A stretch of 64,000 bases of DNA from Kribbella sandramycini (GTDB lineage: Bacteria > Actinomycetota > Actinomycetes > Propionibacteriales > Kribbellaceae). Below, piece after piece: positions 1 to 8,659 of the stretch. The translations under genes were made by a program, and so were the position numbers. Position 1 is the first letter of the stretch, and each line of letters starts with the position of its first letter. The stretch covers positions 558,001-622,000 of the forward strand of contig NZ_JABJRC010000003.1 of NCBI RefSeq assembly GCF_013131805.1, written 5' to 3'. The notes under the pieces were generated by a model. That model was given only the letters and a program-made list of their open reading frames with translations. It searched no databases and was not told where the DNA came from.

Positions 1-1099
1 GACCCCCGCCACCGTGCAGCTGCATCGCCATGTCGATCACGTCCTGCGCCATCCGCGGCGCGACGACCTTGATCTGGCTGACCTCGCTGAGCGCGCCCTG
101 CAGGCCGACGGTGTCGAGCAGGTACGCCGTCTGCAACACCAGCAGGCGAGCCTGGTTGATCGCGATCCGGGCGTCGGCGACGCGCTCCCGGTTGCCGCCG
201 AGGTTGACCAGCGGCTTTCCGAACGCGTGCCGGCTCGTACCGCGCTGCAGCGCGAGCTCGAGCGAACGCTCGGCCAGGCCGATCAGCCGCATGCAGTGGT
301 GCACCCGCCCCGGGCCGAGGCGACCCTGCGCGATCTCGACCGCGCGGCCCGGCCCGACCAGGATATTGCCGGCCGGCACCCGGACGTCGGTGAACGACAC
401 CTCGCCGTGGCCGAACGGCTCGTCGTACCGGCCCATTGCCGGTAGCAACCGCTCGACCTTCACCCCGGGGGTGTCCCGCGGGACGAGCACCATCGTGTGC
501 CGGTTGTAGCGGTGCGCCTCGGGGTCGGTGAGCCCCATGAAGATCAGCAGCTCGCAGTCGGGGTGGCCGACGCCGGTGCTCCACCACTTGCGGCCGTTGA
601 TGACGACCTCGTCGCCGTCCGGGATCGCGGTCGCGGCCATGTTGGTCGCGTCCGAGGAGGCGACATCCGGCTCGGTCATGCAGAAGGCGGATCGGATCGT
701 GCTGTCCAGCAGCGGTTTCAGCCACTGCTCCTTCTGCGCCGCGGTGCCGTAGCGCAGCAGAACTTCCATGTTGCCGGTGTCGGGCGCGTTGCAGTTGAAG
801 ATGTACGGCGCGATGAACGAGCGACCGGTCAGCTCGGCGATCGGGGCGTAGTCGACATTCGACAGGCCCTCGCCGTACTGCTCGTTACCGGGCTCGGCCG
901 GTGGGAGGAACAGGTTCCACAGACCCTGGGCGCGGGCCTTGCTCTGCAGCTCCTTGAGCACGGGCTGCGGTTGCCACGGATCGGCAGCGGCCAGGGTCGC
1001 GGCGTGCAGTTGCGCCTCGACCGGCTCGATCTCGGTCCGGATGAACTCCTCGACCCGCCCGATCAGATCCTGAGCACGGGCGGACGGTTCGAACCCCAT
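1..1099 (-). CDS. Acyl-CoA dehydrogenase, C-terminus cut by window edge
   Basis: FAD-dependent dehydrogenase that introduces an alpha-beta double bond into an acyl-CoA and passes electrons to ETF. 366 codons are visible; the frame runs off the left edge, so roughly the last 30-50 residues of a normal family member of about 400 are missing. The N-terminal helical part is followed by the central beta-domain signature FCMTEPDVASSDATN, and the last visible residues, MQLHGGG, match the conserved C-terminal glycine loop of the family. The ATG at 1099 is preceded by GGAAGGAG. It is transcribed away from the TetR gene at 1169, with a 15-bp palindrome between them, so TetR control is likely (inference). 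The acyl substrate cannot be told from sequence. Confidence 0.93.
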   Translation of the reverse strand, partial: MGFEPSARAQDLIGRVEEFIRTEIEPVEAQLHAATLAAADPWQPQPVLKELQSKARAQGLWNLFLPPAEPGNEQYGEGLSNVDYAPIAELTGRSFIAPYIFNCNAPDTGNMEVLLRYGTAAQKEQWLKPLLDSTIRSAFCMTEPDVASSDATNMAATAIPDGDEVVINGRKWWSTGVGHPDCELLIFMGLTDPEAHRYNRHTMVLVPRDTPGVKVERLLPAMGRYDEPFGHGEVSFTDVRVPAGNILVGPGRAVEIAQGRLGPGRVHHCMRLIGLAERSLELALQRGTSRHAFGKPLVNLGGNRERVADARIAINQARLLVLQTAYLLDTVGLQGALSEVSQIKVVAPRMAQDVIDMAMQLHGGGG

Positions 1100-1161
1100 C
1101 GCACTCCTTCCGGGTTCCCTGGCGGGGTACCGCCGGGTACGGGTTGACCGTAGCGCACCAT

Positions 1162-1176
1162 TTGAGCAATGCTCAA
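1162..1176. promoter_or_regulatory. 15-bp palindrome, candidate TetR operator
   Basis: Perfect inverted repeat TTGAGCA-A-TGCTCAA with 7-bp arms and one central base. It lies in the 69-bp gap between the divergent acyl-CoA dehydrogenase and TetR genes and covers the proposed ATG (1169) of the TetR gene. Size, symmetry and placement fit a TetR-family operator controlling both genes; binding is inferred. Confidence 0.65.
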
Positions 1177-1768
1177 CAGTGTGGACAACAGATTGACCGC
1201 GGAGGAGCGGAAGAAGCAGCTCGTCAAGATCGGCTTGATGATGTTGCGCGATCAACCGATCCACGAATTGTCGATCGATGCCATCGCCGGCCAGGCCGGG
1301 ATCTCCCGCAGTCTGCTGTTCCACTACTTCCCCAGCAAGCGCGACTACTACGTCGCGGTGATCTCCGCGGCCGGTCGGCGGCTGCTCCGGGTGACCAAGC
1401 CCGACGACGAGCTCGCGCCGGATGCCGCGCTGCGGGAGATGCTGGTCCAGTTCGTCGCATTCATCTCGCGCCGGCGGACGGCGTACATCTCGTTCGTCCG
1501 CGGCGCGGCCGGCGGTGACGACTACGCCGTCGAGGTGTACGACGACACCCGGATCGGGCTCTGCCGCCGGATCCTCGGCTTCCTCGGCACACCCGAGGTG
1601 GCCGACAACCGCGGCTCCGCCGAGTACCTCCGCATCCACGCCTGGCTCGGCTACACCGAGGATCTGGCGATCGAGTGGTCCGGCCTGGCCGAGGACGCCC
1701 GCCCGATGACCGCCGACGAGCTCATCGACCACGCCATCGACGCCCTCCACACCCTCCGCAAGCTCTGA
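1169..1768 (+). CDS. TetR/AcrR-family transcriptional regulator
   Basis: 199-residue one-component regulator. The N-terminal helix-turn-helix is clear at about residues 25-55 (IDAIAGQAGISRSLLFHYFPSK), followed by a helical ligand-binding domain. The family represses nearby genes until a small ligand binds; the divergent acyl-CoA dehydrogenase suggests an acyl-CoA or fatty-acid effector (inference). No ribosome-binding site precedes the ATG at 1169, so the message may be leaderless. An in-frame GTG at 1181 would place the whole palindrome at 1162-1176 in the leader instead. The product is complete and of normal length. Confidence 0.9.
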   Translation: MLNSVDNRLTAEERKKQLVKIGLMMLRDQPIHELSIDAIAGQAGISRSLLFHYFPSKRDYYVAVISAAGRRLLRVTKPDDELAPDAALREMLVQFVAFISRRRTAYISFVRGAAGGDDYAVEVYDDTRIGLCRRILGFLGTPEVADNRGSAEYLRIHAWLGYTEDLAIEWSGLAEDARPMTADELIDHAIDALHTLRKL

Positions 1769-1800
1769 CCCCACCACCGCCTTTCCTGGGCCCGCCCATC

Positions 1801-1905
1801 CGTTTGCTGGGCCCACCCACCCGTTTGCTGGGCCCACCCACCCGTTTGCTGGGCCCACCCACCCGTTTGCTGGGCCCACCCACCCGTTTGCTGGGTCGGC
1901 CCACC
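1801..1905. repeat. Five tandem copies of a 21-bp repeat
   Basis: Four exact copies of a unit beginning CGTTTGCTGGG and continuing CCCACCCACC (1801-1884), then a fifth copy with three changes (1885-1905). The array lies between the convergent TetR and M81 genes. The 21-bp period keeps all frames open and creates spurious repeat proteins on both strands. Further TTTGCTGGG and GGGCC words follow to 2085, including the 16-bp palindrome CCCACCTGCAGGTGGG at 2055-2070. I see no gene in 1769-2126. Confidence 0.9.
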
Positions 1906-2054
1906 CGAGGCAGGGTCGGCCCATTGCCTGCGATGGGTAAACCCCTCCGATCGTGGGTCAGTCCAGCAAGCGCCTTCGTAAGCAGCTAAGGGAGGGCCAT
2001 TTGCTGGGTGGGCCAAGGAGAGCTGGGGTGGGCCAAGCGCAGGCTGTGGGTACG

Positions 2055-2070
2055 CCCACCTGCAGGTGGG
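2055..2070. repeat. 16-bp perfect palindrome in convergent gap
   Basis: CCCACCTGCAGGTGGG is exactly self-complementary. It sits 57 bp beyond the stop codon of the M81 gene (minus strand) and about 290 bp beyond that of the TetR gene (plus strand). No U-tract follows on either strand, so terminator activity is only possible. Confidence 0.6.
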
Positions 2071-2126
2071 TCAGCCCAGCAAATGCGGGGGGGGGAGGGG
2101 TGCCGCGGGGGTGGGGATGCCGGAGG

Positions 2127-3572
2127 TCAGATCAGCTCGGGGGTGAGGTCGGGGTCGGGCATTTGGGGGTCGAAGGGGAAGAGTGGGCGGATGATGTTGT
2201 GGTGGCCTAGGCGGAGGAGGTCTTGGTCGACGCCGCCGGGGGTGAGGGCGAGGAGCCAGTCGGCCGCGAGGTCGTAGAGCTCGGGTTCCAGGTAGCCGAT
2301 CTTGACGATGACGAGGTCGGTTTTGGCTGGGTCGAGGCCGAGGAGGGTGAAGTCGGCCAGGTGGTGGTACGGCTTGCGGCGGGTGGTGAGGATCGCGTGC
2401 AGGCCGCCGGCCTGGACGACGGCGACCGTGCCGCCGACGGGGTCGTCGGAGAGCGAGAAGACGGTGCCGGTGAGCTCGACCGGGCCTGCCGGGCCGGAGT
2501 CGACCTTGCCGCCCGCGGCGACGCTGACCGGGTTTCCGACCCCGGCCGCAACACACGCGGCGACGGCGTCCGGGTCGGTGATACTCGCGTGGATCGCGGT
2601 CGCCCGGCCGGTGGTCAGCTCGTCGATGGTGAGTAGTTCGCGGAGCGTCCAGGAGACGTCGCCCGCGCCGCCGGCCGTCGGGTTGTCCCCGGAATCGCTG
2701 ATCAGGAAGGGGCGCGCCGTACTGTTCAGGCCGGCCGCGACGCACGCATGCAGGGTGCCGGTCGGGGCGACGAACTCGAAGTCCGCGCGGGCATCCCAGT
2801 AGGCGCGGGCCAGCTCGTACGCCCGGTCGGCGATCAGCTGCTCGTCGTCCCCCATCACGACGACGGCCGCCTGACAGCGCGGCTCATCGGCCCACGCGTA
2901 CCCGACCCAGACGGCGGCGTCCAGGACGCCGGGCTCGTCCGCGATCTCCGCGACGCGGCGGTAGATGGACGCCGCCGGCTCGATCCGCGTCGACGTCTTC
3001 TCCCCCGGTAACAACACCGGCACCTGAACCCAGGCCTTCTTCGGCTTTCCCAAGCCCGACCGCAGCCGCTCCACCAGATTGCGCGCCGTCCGCTCGCGGC
3101 TCTCCATCGCATCCTCGTGCGGCGCCATCCGGTAGCAGGTGATCAGATCCACCGATTCGCCGAGTTCACGCGACACATTCCCGTGCAGATCCATCGACGT
3201 CGACACCAGTACGCCGTCGCCCAGCGCCGCCCGCACCCGCGCTGCCAGATCCGCCTCGGCGTCCACGCGCCCCACCACACTCATCGCGCCGTGGATGTCG
3301 AAGAACAACCCATCCAGCGGCCCAGCACTCCCGATCCGCTCGACGATCTCCGCCGCGAACCCCTCGTACACCTCCCCCACCACAGCCCCACCCGGCAACG
3401 ACCGAGCATGTACCAACGGCACCCACTCAACCCCCGCCGCCCACCCGCTGCTCAAAAAGTCGTACCGAGCCAGCAGCTCGTCCCCCCGCCGCACATCGAA
3501 GTCCGCCAACCCGGCCCGATGCGGCGAAAACGTACTCGACTCAATAGCAACCCCAGCAATCCCGATCCTCAT
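2127..3572 (-). CDS. M81-family (MlrC-like) metallopeptidase
   Basis: 481-residue protein of the MlrC/M81 family, whose founding member opens linearised microcystin; actinobacterial members have no assigned substrate. The conserved N-terminus RIGIAGVAIESSTFSPHRAG carries the family E-S-(N/S)-T-F motif, and FFDIHGAMSV and SMDLHGN are the following D-x-H-G metal-region motifs. Near residue 320, DSGDNPTAGGAGD matches the family's conserved D-x-x-D-N-x-x-x-G-x-x-G-D block. The ATG at 3572 (GAGGTG just upstream) is preferred over an in-frame start at 3593 because the family N-terminus begins MRIGI. It stands alone between repeat-bearing gaps. Confidence 0.88.
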   Translation of the reverse strand: MRIGIAGVAIESSTFSPHRAGLADFDVRRGDELLARYDFLSSGWAAGVEWVPLVHARSLPGGAVVGEVYEGFAAEIVERIGSAGPLDGLFFDIHGAMSVVGRVDAEADLAARVRAALGDGVLVSTSMDLHGNVSRELGESVDLITCYRMAPHEDAMESRERTARNLVERLRSGLGKPKKAWVQVPVLLPGEKTSTRIEPAASIYRRVAEIADEPGVLDAAVWVGYAWADEPRCQAAVVVMGDDEQLIADRAYELARAYWDARADFEFVAPTGTLHACVAAGLNSTARPFLISDSGDNPTAGGAGDVSWTLRELLTIDELTTGRATAIHASITDPDAVAACVAAGVGNPVSVAAGGKVDSGPAGPVELTGTVFSLSDDPVGGTVAVVQAGGLHAILTTRRKPYHHLADFTLLGLDPAKTDLVIVKIGYLEPELYDLAADWLLALTPGGVDQDLLRLGHHNIIRPLFPFDPQMPDPDLTPELI

Positions 3573-3615
3573 ACACCTCAACCTTTCACACACCTCCGGC
3601 GTAGGTCAGCCACAA

Positions 3616-3930
3616 CGGCCGGCCACTTCGCCTGACACGAGCTGCCAGCGGCCGCGAACTGCAGGAGGAGGAGCAGCCGCCGTGCCCACCCCATGGGCGA
3701 GGTGAGCGGCGCCCCGCACGGCGGGCGGCACAGTCGGCTCCGGCGGCCGGCCACTTCGCCTGGCACAAGTAGCCAGCGGACGAGCGCCGAGGGCTCATCC
3801 CGTGGGTTGGGTGGGCGGTGCCGGGCGGTAGGCCCGTCAGGTCGCGGGGCCGGGGGCGAGCTCGGGCTGGCTCGGCTCCGGCCGTGGTTGTCGGCCGCTG
3901 GCTACTTGAGCCGGGCGGAGTGGCCGGCCG
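3616..3930. repeat. Three dispersed copies of a 36-bp repeat, one inverted
   Basis: Copies lie at 3616-3651 and 3744-3779 (direct) and 3895-3930 (reverse complement). Each begins CGGCCGGCCACTTCGCCTG and ends GCCAGCGG in the direct sense, with a few differences between copies. All three fall in the 376-bp gap (3573-3948) between the starts of the M81 gene and the end of the LacI gene. I see no gene in the gap. Function unknown; the inverted pair could base-pair over about 30 nt. Confidence 0.85.
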
Positions 3931-3948
3931 GGTGGGCGGACTTGCGTT

Positions 3949-4962
3949 TCAGGGGACGGGGGCGGTGGAGGCTCGTACTACTAGCTCGGTGGCCAGTTCC
4001 AGGTGGAGGGCTTGGATGGGGTGGCGGGTGAGGAGGCGGGTTAGTTGGGTGGCGGCGAGGCGGCCCATTTCGGCCAGGGGTTGGCGGACTGTGGTGAGGG
4101 GTGGGGTGGTGGCCTGGGCCAGGTCGAGGTCGTCGAAGCCGGCGATGGAGAGGTCGGTGGGGACGGTGAGGTTGAGGCTGGCGGCAGCTTGGAGGGCGCC
4201 GATGGCGGCTTTGTCGTTGAAGGCGATGAGCGCGGTGGGCCGGGGGGTCAACGAGAGCAGGTCGAGGGCGGCTTGGTAGCCGTCGGGGGTGGTGGGGTGG
4301 GTGTGGCGGGTGTGGGCGGGGGTGGGGAGGATGCCGGCGTCGGCGAGGGCGGCGTGGTGGCCGGAGAGGCGGGCGTCGGCGGCCAGCCATTCGCGCGGGC
4401 CGGCGATGACGCCGATGCGGGTGTGGCCCAGGGAGAGCAGGTGGGCCGTCAGTTGGCGGGCGCCGGAGTGGTGGGCGGCGGAGACGGAGGGGATGTGTGG
4501 GGGGAGGGTGGTTCGCGGGTCCACGACGACCAGCGGGAAGCGGCGGGTGGTCAGGTGGATCAGGTCTTCGGGGGGCTCCGGCGGGAGGATGAGGATGGCG
4601 CCGGCCAGCTCGCGCTGGGCAGGTAGCCGAGCCAGCACCGGGTCTTGGGCTGCCGCTTCACCGGCGTTCAGGACGACCTGGCGGCCGTGCCGGTCCAGCG
4701 TCTCGGCGATCGAGGAGACGATCAGGCCGAAGTAGTCGGTGAGCACGTACGGACAGCGGACGAAGACGGCGCCGTCGACCGGTTTCGGCGTACCGCCGCG
4801 GGGCGTGGGAGCGCGCAACCCGAGCTGCTCGACGGCGCGCTCGACCAGGGCCCGGGTTTCCGGCGCGACCCGGCCCTGCTGGTTGAGCACCCGGGAGACG
4901 GTCGCGATCGACACCCCGGTCGCGGCCGCCACCTCGCGGACCGTGACGCGCCGCTCAGGCAT
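3949..4962 (-). CDS. LacI-family transcriptional regulator
   Basis: 337-residue sugar-responsive repressor. The N-terminal HTH is textbook LacI (VREVAAATGVSIATVSRVLNQQGRVAPETRALVERA, about residues 7-42), followed by a periplasmic-binding-protein-like effector domain ending ATELVVRAS. It is divergent from the secreted GH30 glycosidase, so it probably represses that gene until a sugar released from the polymer binds (inference from context). Direct repeats ACTTTGTTTCAC at 4973 and 5060 in the shared gap are candidate operators. The ATG at 4962 fits the usual short tail before the HTH. Confidence 0.93.
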   Translation of the reverse strand: MPERRVTVREVAAATGVSIATVSRVLNQQGRVAPETRALVERAVEQLGLRAPTPRGGTPKPVDGAVFVRCPYVLTDYFGLIVSSIAETLDRHGRQVVLNAGEAAAQDPVLARLPAQRELAGAILILPPEPPEDLIHLTTRRFPLVVVDPRTTLPPHIPSVSAAHHSGARQLTAHLLSLGHTRIGVIAGPREWLAADARLSGHHAALADAGILPTPAHTRHTHPTTPDGYQAALDLLSLTPRPTALIAFNDKAAIGALQAAASLNLTVPTDLSIAGFDDLDLAQATTPPLTTVRQPLAEMGRLAATQLTRLLTRHPIQALHLELATELVVRASTAPVP

Positions 4963-4972
4963 TTGTTACATC

Positions 4973-5071
4973 ACTTTGTTTCACGCTCAGCACTCTAAAC
5001 CCAGGCGGCAGAGCATTGACAGAGCCAGTTTCACATCGTTTCCTGAGGCCGTTTGTTGCACTTTGTTTCAC
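4973..5071. promoter_or_regulatory. Paired ACTTTGTTTCAC direct repeats between lacI and GH30 genes
   Basis: Identical 12-mers at 4973-4984 and 5060-5071, each preceded by TTTGTT(A/G)CA. They are 87 bp (about eight helical turns) apart, one beside each divergent start codon. This arrangement suits looping by a LacI-family tetramer or separate control of the two promoters. The motif is not a symmetric LacI half-site, so the assignment is tentative. Confidence 0.45.
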
Positions 5072-5087
5072 ACCCCTGAGGAGTGCG

Positions 5088-6995
5088 ATGAGAACACCCT
5101 TGGTCGCCACCGCCCTGGCGCTCACCACCAGCCTGCTGACCGTCCCGGTCGCCCAGGCCCACCATCCGAAGCCACCCCAGGCGCGCGTCTGGGTGACCAC
5201 CCCCGACCGCGCCGAGCTGCTCCACGAACGCCCGCCGGTCGCCTTCGATCGGACGTCGAGCGACCTGACGACGATCACGGTCGACCCGCGGACGACGTAC
5301 CAGACGATGGACGGCTTCGGCGCCTCGATCACCGACTCGGCCGCGGCCGTGCTCTACCGGCTCAGCCCGGCCGATCGCGAACAGACGCTGCGCAAACTGT
5401 TCGACCCGAAACACGGCATCGGCGTCAGCTTCCTCCGGCAGCCGGTCGGCTCCTCCGACTTCACGGCCGCCGCCGAGCACTACACGTTCGACGACATGCC
5501 GCCCGGCCAGACCGACTTCCCGCTGAAGCACTTCAGCATCAAGCACGACGAACAGCAGATCCTCCCGCTGCTCAGGCGCGCCAAGCAGCTCAACCCTCAG
5601 CTCAAGGTGATGGCCTCCCCGTGGAGCCCGCCGGCCTGGATGAAGGACGGCGACTCCCTCGTCGGCGGCCGGCTCAAGGACGACCCGAAGGTGTACGACG
5701 CCTACGCGCGCTATCTGGTGAAGTTCGTCGAGGCGTACACCCGGGCCGGCGTCCCGGTCGACTTCCTGACCATCCAGAACGAGCCGCAGAACCGCAAACC
5801 CGACCGCTACCCCGGCTCCGACATCCCGGTCCGCCAGGAGGCCGCGGTGATCAACGCGCTCGGCCCGCTGCTCCGCAAAGCCAGCCCGCGGACGAAGATC
5901 ATCGGCTACGACCACAACTGGTCGACCCACCCCGGCGACATCGGTACGACGCCGCCCGGCGAGGACCCGGAGACCGACTACCCCTACAAGCTGCTCCGGT
6001 CGTCGGCGGCCAAGTGGATCGCCGGTACGGCGTACCACTGCTATTCGGGGAACGCGGCGGCTCAGACCGCGTTGCACAAAGCCTTCCCGACCAAGGGCAT
6101 CTGGTTCACGGAGTGCTCGGGCTCGCACGGCCCGAACGACACCCCGCCGCAGATCTTCCGCGGCACGCTCACCTGGCACGCCCGCAACCTGATGCTCGGG
6201 ACGACGCGCAACTGGGCCAAGTCCGTCGTGAACTGGAACATCGCCCTCGACTCCACCGGCGGCCCGCACCTCGGCGGCTGCGGCACCTGCACCGGCCTGG
6301 TCACCCTGCAGACCGACGGCACGGTCACCACGGACGCCGAGTACTTCACGATCGGCCACCTGTCGAAGTTCGTGAAACCCGGCGCGGTCCGGATCGGCAG
6401 CACGTCCTACGGAACGACGGGCTGGAACGGCCAGCTGATGTCGGCCGCCTTCCGCAACCCGGACGGAACGACGGCGCTCGTCGTCCACAACGAGAACGAC
6501 GCCCCGCGGAAGTTCGCGGTCGCGCTCGGCGACCGCGCCTTCGAGTACGAGCTCCCCGGCGGCTCGATCGCGACGTACACCTGGGCACCGACCCGCGGGA
6601 TTACGCCGACGCCCGTCTCGTTGGACGGCGCCACCGCGACCGCATCGGTCAACGGAGTTGAAGCCGGGCTGGCGATCGACGCCGACGGGTCGACCGTGTG
6701 GACGAGCAAAGAGTCGCAAACAGCAGGTCAGTCGCTGCAGATCGACCTGGGATCACGCGAGTACTTCAACCAGCTCGCATTGGACAGCGGTGGTCAGGCC
6801 GGCGACTTCGCCGCGAGCTGGTCAGTTGCTGTGAGCAACGATGGAGTGCGCTGGTCGAAGCCGGTGATAGGAAGCTCCACCGGACAACTCACCACTGTCG
6901 AGTTGAAGTGGACGTCTGCGAGGTACGTCCGCATCACCTCGAACAGCACCGGTGCGCAGTGGTGGAGCCTGGCTGACGTCCGGCTCTATCGCTAG
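5088..6995 (+). CDS. Secreted GH30 glycosidase with C-terminal F5/8 type C domain
   Basis: 635-residue exported glycoside hydrolase of the GH30 (glucosylceramidase-like) family. A Sec signal peptide ends near AQA-HHP (residue 24). The TIM-barrel carries the general acid/base in TIQNEPQNR (E232) and the nucleophile in WFTECSGSH (E342); the FGASITDSAA motif near residue 80 is also typical. The last 130 or so residues form a discoidin/F5-8C carbohydrate-binding module. Likely substrates are beta-1,6-glucan, beta-xylan or glucosylceramide-type beta-glycosides; sequence alone does not decide. The start is ATG 5088 behind GAGGAG; the longer frame from 5016 lacks a signal at its N-terminus. It overlaps the convergent phosphatase gene by 4 bp. 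Confidence 0.92.
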   Translation: MRTPLVATALALTTSLLTVPVAQAHHPKPPQARVWVTTPDRAELLHERPPVAFDRTSSDLTTITVDPRTTYQTMDGFGASITDSAAAVLYRLSPADREQTLRKLFDPKHGIGVSFLRQPVGSSDFTAAAEHYTFDDMPPGQTDFPLKHFSIKHDEQQILPLLRRAKQLNPQLKVMASPWSPPAWMKDGDSLVGGRLKDDPKVYDAYARYLVKFVEAYTRAGVPVDFLTIQNEPQNRKPDRYPGSDIPVRQEAAVINALGPLLRKASPRTKIIGYDHNWSTHPGDIGTTPPGEDPETDYPYKLLRSSAAKWIAGTAYHCYSGNAAAQTALHKAFPTKGIWFTECSGSHGPNDTPPQIFRGTLTWHARNLMLGTTRNWAKSVVNWNIALDSTGGPHLGGCGTCTGLVTLQTDGTVTTDAEYFTIGHLSKFVKPGAVRIGSTSYGTTGWNGQLMSAAFRNPDGTTALVVHNENDAPRKFAVALGDRAFEYELPGGSIATYTWAPTRGITPTPVSLDGATATASVNGVEAGLAIDADGSTVWTSKESQTAGQSLQIDLGSREYFNQLALDSGGQAGDFAASWSVAVSNDGVRWSKPVIGSSTGQLTTVELKWTSARYVRITSNSTGAQWWSLADVRLYR

Positions 6996-8515
6996 GCGGT
7001 CTCGATCCGGGCGCTGCCCCGGCCGGTTCGGACCTGGTAACTGGTGCTGACGCCCGCGTCGGGGCGGAGCTTGTCGACCGCTCGGTACGACAGCTTCGCC
7101 TCGTCGCGGGTTACCTCCAGGACGCCGTACCCGTGCTGCCGCATGTCGATCAGCCGCAGATGCGGGTTGTACTGAAACCGCTTCTGCTCCTCGGCTTTCG
7201 CCCCGGCCGCGCCCTTGAGGTCGCCGGTGTTCGTCGACGACACCGACGGGACGACGAACTCGACGCCGGCCCGCTTCGTCCCGGCCGGGTTCCCCGGGCT
7301 GCCGGGCGCGAACCCGGTGTTCCACAGCTCGCCGGCGAACGTGTCGTGATCGTCGCCGGTGACGACCACCAGGTCGGAGACCCGATCGGCCGCGAGTGAC
7401 ATCAGCTCGGTGCGTTCGGCGCCGTACCCGTCCCAGGTGTCCATGAACGCGCGCTCGCCGTTCGCGCCGGTGATCATGCCCATCATCATGTTCGGGTTGG
7501 CGAGCACCTTCCACCGCGCGCCCGACGTCCGCAGACCTTCTTTCAGCCAGGCCTTCTGCGGCGCGCCGAGCATCGTCCGCCCGGCGGCGTCCGCGGCTTC
7601 GCAGATGATGCTGCCGCCGTCGTCACACGGCTGGTCTTCCTTGTACTGCCGGTTGTCGATGGCGAACAGCTCAGCGGTCTTGCCGAGCCGCAGCGAGCGG
7701 TACGTACGGGTCATGTCACCGGCGTACCGCGGCACCGGCATCCGCTCGAACCACGTGTGCCAGGCGGCGGACCGCTTCTCCTTGAAGAACAGTTCGGGCA
7801 GCGACCAGTTGTCCAGGCTGTAGTTGTTGCGGAACTCGTGGTCGTCCCACAGCGGCAGGAACGCGTGCTGCGCGTGCATCGCCCGCAGGTTCTCGTCACT
7901 GCGGTAGAACGTGTACTTCGCCCGCATCGACGACAGCACCTGCGGGTAGAGGTTCAGATCGATCCCACGGACGCCGGGCACCGAAGCCTCGTAGACGTAG
8001 TCCCCGAGGCAGACGACCAGGTCGAGCTCCTCTTCGGCGAGGTGCTTGTGGACGGCGTAGTACCCCTCGGTGAAGCCCTGGCAGGTGAAGAAGCCGATCC
8101 GCACCGGCTGGTTCGAGTCCGCCGGGCGCAGGGTCTGGAAGCGGCCGACCGGAGAGGCGGTGTCCTTCCCGCGGAACTGGTAGAAGTACTCCTCACCCGG
8201 CTGCAGCCCGTTCGCCTGAAAATGCACGCAACCGTCCCACTGCTTCTCGGCGATCACGGTCCGCACGATCACCGGCCGGGACAGGTCGCGCTGCCGCGAC
8301 ACCACGATCGCCAACTCGGCATCGCCGTCGAGGAGCCCGCGCGGGACACGGGTCCACAGCGTCGCGCCGTCCGTCCGCGGGACGCCGGCCATCACCCCCT
8401 CGGGGAAGGTCGCCCCGACGACGAGATTCGGCGACGCGTCGGCCGCTCTCCGCAGCACCGGCGTACCGGCGAGCAGGGACACACCACCCAGCAGCGTTCT
8501 CCGGCGCAGTCTCAT
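6992..8515 (-). CDS. phoD: PhoD-family alkaline phosphatase
   Basis: 507-residue secreted phosphodiesterase/phosphatase of the PhoD (metallophosphatase) family, releasing phosphate from organic esters outside the cell. The N-terminus MRLRRRTLLGGVSLLAG has the twin-arginine pattern expected for Tat export. Metal-site motifs are visible in order: CLGDYVYE, LPLWDDHEFRNN and VVTGDDHDTF. An N-terminal fibronectin-like domain precedes the catalytic domain. PhoD genes are usually Pho-regulon members; the AT-rich leader at 8516-8545 contains the inverted repeat ATGAAA-gat-TTTCAT but no convincing 11-bp PHO box. It ends 4 bp inside the convergent GH30 gene. Confidence 0.93.
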   Translation of the reverse strand: MRLRRRTLLGGVSLLAGTPVLRRAADASPNLVVGATFPEGVMAGVPRTDGATLWTRVPRGLLDGDAELAIVVSRQRDLSRPVIVRTVIAEKQWDGCVHFQANGLQPGEEYFYQFRGKDTASPVGRFQTLRPADSNQPVRIGFFTCQGFTEGYYAVHKHLAEEELDLVVCLGDYVYEASVPGVRGIDLNLYPQVLSSMRAKYTFYRSDENLRAMHAQHAFLPLWDDHEFRNNYSLDNWSLPELFFKEKRSAAWHTWFERMPVPRYAGDMTRTYRSLRLGKTAELFAIDNRQYKEDQPCDDGGSIICEAADAAGRTMLGAPQKAWLKEGLRTSGARWKVLANPNMMMGMITGANGERAFMDTWDGYGAERTELMSLAADRVSDLVVVTGDDHDTFAGELWNTGFAPGSPGNPAGTKRAGVEFVVPSVSSTNTGDLKGAAGAKAEEQKRFQYNPHLRLIDMRQHGYGVLEVTRDEAKLSYRAVDKLRPDAGVSTSYQVRTGRGSARIETA

Positions 8516-8525
8516 GGCGGAAATA

Positions 8526-8540
8526 ATGAAAGATTTTCAT
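8526..8540. promoter_or_regulatory. Inverted repeat upstream of phoD
   Basis: ATGAAA-GAT-TTTCAT, perfect 6-bp arms with a 3-bp spacer, 11 bp upstream of the phoD start in an AT-rich island of otherwise GC-rich DNA. It may be an operator or part of a promoter. The regulator is unknown. Confidence 0.35.
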
Positions 8541-8659
8541 GAACAGTGGAAGAGCTGAGCGCGACCAATCAGTAGCTTTTCGTGTCCTCACGACGTCCCG
8601 CCGCCGGCGAGAGGAATCCGAAACAGCCGCGTCATGGCGGCTTGCTACCGTCCGAGCGC

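Noticed and set aside
1651..2016. Minus-strand frame encoding GWAQQTG-type repeats
   Set aside because: Product of the 21-bp tandem repeat, whose length is a multiple of three; no ribosome-binding site or conserved domain.
8521..8550. PHO box upstream of phoD
   Set aside because: Two TTCAT words on the phoD strand are 13 bp apart, not the 11-bp spacing of PhoP direct repeats, and lack the GTTCACC core.
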